Positions 13,908-16,227 of a stretch of 16,227 bases of DNA are shown piece after piece (position 1 is the stretch's first letter; each line of letters opens with the position of its first letter). Source of the stretch: Bacillota bacterium. Lineage in GTDB: Bacteria > Bacillota > Clostridia > Peptostreptococcales > Anaerovoracaceae. The notes under the pieces are model-generated. The model did not search any database, had not been told where the DNA came from, and worked only from the letters and a program-made list of their open reading frames with translations. Made by a program: the position numbers and the translations under genes. The stretch covers positions 1 through 16,227 of the forward strand of contig JAEZLP010000027.1 of the NCBI GenBank assembly GCA_023415235.1, written 5' to 3'.

Positions 13908-14909
13908 ATGGAAGAAATCACCATAGAAAGAGCAGTGCTGCACATCCTGGACACAGGGATCGGTGCCCCCGTCCTGTCCGATAGAGCTCTGCCCTTGGAT
14001 GAATCAACAGACTTTTTCAAAAGGCACATCGAAAAGCTGGCAGAGGACAGCGAGATGAAGGAATGCGTTTTTGAGGATGGAGGCAATCCGGTCAGGGACC
14101 TGATCGGCGGCATGAATGAAGAGAACTTTATTTCCGTTACTCAGCAATTGGCCGCATCCTTATATGAAATCATGGTAACAAGCGCGGAGATTCCAGCCGC
14201 CGACGTACTCTTTGCGGTTTTCAGAAGCGAAAGCGACCGTTTTCTGGGAATCGTCAAATTCAATTACAAGGAAGCTTATACCCACAAGCTTGAAAGCATC
14301 GAAGGAAAAACCGCTGCAACGGTCATAAAGTATAAAGCCCTGCTCGCCAATGAATCCCAGAAGGTGGATGAATGCATCTTTACCAGCCTGAACAGCTTGA
14401 AGATAAAAATGAAGGAAAAGAAATATGAAATCGATGGCCGGAAGGACTATTATCTTTCCCCTCTTTTCCTGCGGACAAAGCCGGCCCGCTCCTATAAGGA
14501 GCAGCTTCGGCTGGTGGAAAAATCGGCGGAGAAGGTCGTAAAAAAATACTACGCCGGAGATTCCCTGAAACAGGCAGAAGTAACGATGGCAATTAAAAAT
14601 AATGTGGACAGAAACATGGAAATCGATATTGACGATCTGGGCAAAGAGGTGTTTCATGACAGTCCCGATATGCAGACTCAATACAAGCAGGAGCTGACAC
14701 AAAAAGGTTTCACGGAAAAGAAAATTAAAATAAATCAGCAGATCTATCACGAGCTGGAAAAAAGCCACCGGATCGTCACGGATCTCGGGATCAGAATGGA
14801 AATCCCCTCGGATTTGATGAAAAACAAAGAGAAAGTGGAATTCATCGTCAATCAGGACGGTACCATGTCCATCCTGATTAAAAACATCAACGAAGTTAAG
14901 AGCAGATAG
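13908..14909 (+). CDS. 37-kDa nucleoid-associated protein (NdpA/YejK family)
   Basis: The 333-residue protein starts at ATG 13908 behind AGGAG at six bases. It fits the NA37/YejK family: an N-terminal ITIERAVLHILD segment (4-15), a middle FAVFRSESDRFLGIVKFNYKEAYTH (about 102-126), which corresponds to the family's conserved core strands, and a C-terminal region with ISI-like IKINQQIYHELEKSHRIVTDLGIRMEIP (about 274-301) and a final strand pair. Its length is close to the enzyme-free YejK proteins of E. coli (335). Family members bind nucleoid DNA; in some bacteria they occur beside mobile or defence genes, but their exact role is poorly known. It is transcribed alone from its own promoter with a 13-bp inverted repeat in the leader, and it converges on the ankyrin gene with three bases between the stop codons. 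Confidence 0.82.
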   Translation: MEEITIERAVLHILDTGIGAPVLSDRALPLDESTDFFKRHIEKLAEDSEMKECVFEDGGNPVRDLIGGMNEENFISVTQQLAASLYEIMVTSAEIPAADVLFAVFRSESDRFLGIVKFNYKEAYTHKLESIEGKTAATVIKYKALLANESQKVDECIFTSLNSLKIKMKEKKYEIDGRKDYYLSPLFLRTKPARSYKEQLRLVEKSAEKVVKKYYAGDSLKQAEVTMAIKNNVDRNMEIDIDDLGKEVFHDSPDMQTQYKQELTQKGFTEKKIKINQQIYHELEKSHRIVTDLGIRMEIPSDLMKNKEKVEFIVNQDGTMSILIKNINEVKSR

Positions 14910-14912
14910 GCC

Positions 14913-15314
14913 TCATGGCAGGTCATTGAAATATTTTGCCACGTCTTTTTTACCGAATCGCCGGGCAAGTGAAATCGGGGAGTTGCCAAAATTGTTTTCC
15001 TGATAGGGATCTGCTCCGTATTTTCTGAGCAGTTCGATCATCGTTCCATCATTTGTGTAGCAGTAAACCGCACGGAACAACGGCGTGTTCCCGTCGTTGT
15101 CTCTGGCGTTTACTTCTGCGCCGTTTTCAAGCAAACGGCAAGCTGATTTGACTGATTGGGACTGAGCCGCAAAATGCAGCGGCGTCCAGCCGTTTCTATC
15201 TTTCAGATTGACGTCCATGCCTTCGGAGATCAGAACGCAGACCTTGCCTGAGTTTCCCTCATTTGCGGCATAGTGAAGCTCGCTTCGTCCCGTTTTGTCG
15301 AGTTTCCTATTCAT
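14913..15314 (-). CDS. Small ankyrin-repeat protein
   Basis: This 133-residue protein starts at ATG 15314, nine bases after GGAGG. It is built almost wholly of ankyrin repeats: about 8-40 (GRSELHYAANEGN...LISEGMDVNLKD), 41-73 (GWTPLHFAAQSQ...LLENGAEVNARD), 74-109 (GNTPLFRAV...LLRKYGADPYQEN) and 110-130 (GNSPISLARRFGKKDVAKYF). There is no signal peptide or catalytic domain, so it should act as a cytoplasmic protein-binding adaptor. Between GGAGG and the start lies an ATG-ACA-TGA mini-frame whose stop overlaps the start codon, which could modulate initiation. It converges with the nucleoid-associated gene without space for a separate terminator, so the transcripts overlap. Its partner is unknown; bacterial ankyrin proteins of this size sometimes act as inhibitors or immunity-like partners. 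Confidence 0.85.
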   Translation of the reverse strand: MNRKLDKTGRSELHYAANEGNSGKVCVLISEGMDVNLKDRNGWTPLHFAAQSQSVKSACRLLENGAEVNARDNDGNTPLFRAVYCYTNDGTMIELLRKYGADPYQENNFGNSPISLARRFGKKDVAKYFNDLP

Positions 15315-15430
15315 GTCATACTACCTCCAATACCAAATTGTGAAGCCAATACAACATACTCTATATCAATCCTTGTCACTATCAGTCTACCTTTGATTTC
15401 CGTTCCTTTCAATACCTATTTTCAGACAGA

Positions 15431-15498
15431 AACCCCCATGGGCCCTCCCGGGAATCCCTCGGTCTCGACGCCGCCGGGGTTCTTCACCTTTCACGGGG
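15431..15498. other. G+C-rich island in the ankyrin/RD-protein intergenic region
   Basis: A stretch of about 68 bases, rich in CCC and GGG, stands out in an AT-rich spacer. The plus strand can be read MGPPGNPSVSTPP and GFFTFHGEFS to a stop at 15509, but there is no ribosome binding site before the ATG. AACCCC and GGGGTT near its ends can pair. It may be a gene remnant or a small palindromic element. Confidence 0.3.
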
Positions 15499-15513
15499 AA
15501 TTTTCATAGTATA
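15486..15513 (+). promoter_or_regulatory. Sigma-K-like sporulation promoter of the Arg/Asp-repeat gene
   Basis: CATAGTATA (15505-15513) fits the late mother-cell -10 form CATAnnnTA, and AC (15486-15487) lies 17 bases upstream, as in the Bacillus sigma-K consensus. No good sigma-A -35 box pairs with the same region. The short consensus makes chance matches possible. Confidence 0.45.
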
Positions 15514-15525
15514 ACATATGAAAAT
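15500..15525. promoter_or_regulatory. Inverted repeat over the promoter of the Arg/Asp-repeat gene
   Basis: ATTTTCATA (15500-15508) and TATGAAAAT (15517-15525) are perfect 9-bp complements with an eight-base spacer. It spans the -10 region and the start of the transcript, so it may be an operator. The half-site resembles that before the nucleoid-associated protein gene. Confidence 0.5.
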
Positions 15526-15545
15526 ATTTGAAATTGGAGGAACCT

Positions 15546-16067
15546 ATGCAAAACCAATATAATAAACACAACAATTTACGGCCTCCTTATGACCGGTTCG
15601 GTTCGCCGATGGGAGGAAGGGTACGTATGAATTGCAACCATTGCTTTCCGGAGATTTACTATATAGTACAACCTTATGTCATGTCTCTTTGCGATGAATT
15701 GGATTCTTTTTTCGAGGGGGAAATTACAGAGGAGATGTTCGACCAGTGGGGCGACAATATTCAAAGGGATGTTCTTGCAATGCATCCGGAGCTGACGGAC
15801 TACGTAGGGTGGCACGGCAGAATGCAGTCAGTGGAAGGCTTGCAAAGAGATTTTGACAGAGATCGAGACTTTTTTGATAGAGACCGGACTGATCGAGACC
15901 GGACTGATCGAGACTTTTTTGATCGGGATCGGACTGACCGTAATAGAGATAGGAGAGGCAGAGATCGGAGATTTCCATCTTTCCGATTCCGCCGCAGAGG
16001 GCTGTTTCGGGATTTCATAGATCTTTTGCTGCTTAACGAGCTCTTCCGCCGGGGAAGGATCTCTTAA
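15546..16067 (+). CDS. Arg/Asp-repeat protein, possible spore-coat component
   Basis: The start is ATG 15546 (MQNQYNKHNN), five bases after TTGGAGG; the open frame extends upstream only through a TTG that lies before that site. The 173-residue product has a hydrophilic N terminus with an N-C-N-H-C pair (Cys30, Cys33), a predicted helical acidic block (35-88: EIYYIVQPYVMSLCDELDSFF, then EITEEMFDQWGDNI), an Arg/Asp dipeptide tract (101-142, RDRD, DRDRTD, FFDRDR) and a basic, hydrophobic tail (FRDFIDLLLLNELFRR). There is no signal peptide or membrane helix. I do not recognise a family. The charged repeats, the late-sporulation-like promoter and the single-gene setting fit a coat or exosporium protein, but this is inference. 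The repeat arose partly by a 45-bp duplication. The terminus of a group II intron lies antisense 33 bases after the stop. Confidence 0.72.
   Translation: MQNQYNKHNNLRPPYDRFGSPMGGRVRMNCNHCFPEIYYIVQPYVMSLCDELDSFFEGEITEEMFDQWGDNIQRDVLAMHPELTDYVGWHGRMQSVEGLQRDFDRDRDFFDRDRTDRDRTDRDFFDRDRTDRNRDRRGRDRRFPSFRFRRRGLFRDFIDLLLLNELFRRGRIS
15861..15940 (+). repeat. 45-bp tandem repeat inside the Arg/Asp tract
   Basis: GATCGAGACTTTTTTGAT begins at 15861 (as GAT) and recurs at 15906, an interval of 45 bases or 15 codons, followed both times by a GA-CGGACTGA segment with few differences. A smaller 15-base unit repeats within it. The frame is kept, so the tract can expand or contract without disrupting the gene. 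Confidence 0.7.
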
Positions 16068-16100
16068 CAAAGTGAATCGGATTCTTTCTGTACAGCGGAT

Positions 16101-16227
16101 AATCGAGTAGGGGGAATAAATTCCCCCTCTCACACCACCGGGCATGCCGTTCGGCACCAGGCGGTTCAATTCAAATAGTATTCCACACAACTAATGAGTC
16201 CTCGCTTTGCGAGGATTTCTTTTGAGA
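16101..16227 (-). mobile_element. 3' end of a group II intron (domains V and VI), continuing off the right edge
   Basis: On the minus strand GAACCGCC (16160-16167) opens domain V with its CGC triad; ACCGCC pairs with GGTGGT (16134-16139), and TGCC-GAAC-GGCA forms the tip with a two-base bulge (TG). GTGTGAGAG then leads to domain VI, an 8-bp stem AGGGGGAA/TTCCCCCT (16109-16128) with loop TTTA. The sequence closes with CTACTCGATT, the usual 3' end of a large set of clostridial-type introns with a branch-point A; the splice site is about 16101-16102. The intron is inserted between genes, antisense to the Arg/Asp-repeat gene. Only the end is in the window, so completeness cannot be judged. Confidence 0.75.
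16166..16227 (-). CDS. C-terminal end of a group II intron reverse transcriptase/maturase (partial)
   Basis: The minus strand is open from the window edge to TGA at 16166-16168, directly at domain V, and reads SKEILAKRGLISCVEYYLN. Endings of the type (K/E)-x-L-x-x-x-G-L-x-S-x-x-x-Y-Y are common in the C-terminal part of intron-encoded reverse transcriptases. With the intron 3' end downstream this assignment is reasonable, but only 20 codons are visible. Confidence 0.45.
   Translation of the reverse strand, partial: SKEILAKRGLISCVEYYLN

Noticed and set aside
14160..14768. Minus-strand hydrophobic frame of 202 codons
   Set aside because: It is antisense to the nucleoid-associated protein gene and lacks a ribosome binding site.
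15850..15965. CRISPR-like repeats
   Set aside because: The repeats are in-frame coding duplications with no unique spacers and no cas genes nearby.
16198..16222. Terminator-like hairpin on the plus strand (CCTCGC-TTT-GCGAGG with T-rich tail)
   Set aside because: It could end the Arg/Asp-repeat transcript, but the same bases lie in the probable maturase coding end within the intron, so I do not list it as a terminator.

Overview
The window looks like a chromosomal accessory segment of an anaerobic, Gram-positive, probably spore-forming member of the Bacillota (Clostridia-like). This is inferred from strong AGGAGG-type ribosome binding sites, SLH-anchored surface proteins, compact Rho-independent terminators, a LacI-controlled nucleobase cassette, a clostridial-type group II intron end and a sigma-K-like promoter. 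No species can be named from the sequence alone.

Layout, left to right. (1) 1-330: the first codons of a minus-strand gene leaving the window, with a promoter and a palindrome, then a decayed piece of a C_GCAxxG_C_C-type redox protein gene. (2) 331-1873, minus strand and visibly AT-rich: a two-gene unit made of a two-helix membrane protein and, one base later, an orphan cytoplasmic Cache-like sensor domain. (3) 1927-6830, minus strand: a nucleobase cassette reading codB-like NCS1 permease, CodA-like deaminase, hairpin, LacI-type repressor, and a dihydropyrimidine-dehydrogenase-like flavoprotein with two 4Fe-4S clusters. A palindrome of the form ATGTAAT-CG-ATTACAT occurs three times at the permease promoter and once, in variant form, at the lacI promoter, so the repressor probably controls both units and itself. 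(4) 7173-11777: two convergent genes for S-layer-homology proteins, a small secreted one and a 1288-residue M14 zinc carboxypeptidase, sharing one terminator. (5) 11994-13661, minus: a degenerate PP2C-like domain joined through an acidic Pro/Glu stalk and one membrane helix to an outer domain. (6) 13908-15314: a NdpA/YejK-type nucleoid-associated protein convergent with a small ankyrin protein. (7) 15546-16067: an Arg/Asp repeat protein behind a sigma-K-like promoter. (8) 16101-16227: the 3' end of a group II intron on the minus strand, with the last codons of its probable maturase.

How the genes may work together: the permease would import a cytosine-like base and the deaminase would remove its amino group. 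The deaminase carries Ser where E. coli CodA has Asp314, the position used to recognise bacterial 5-methylcytosine deaminases. The flavoprotein keeps the DPD/PreA fold signature and iron-sulfur sites but lacks the catalytic Cys and three substrate-binding Asn of true dihydropyrimidine dehydrogenase, so its substrate is probably something else. This cassette, its operator set and the adjoining membrane/Cache pair are the best candidates for an undescribed system here.
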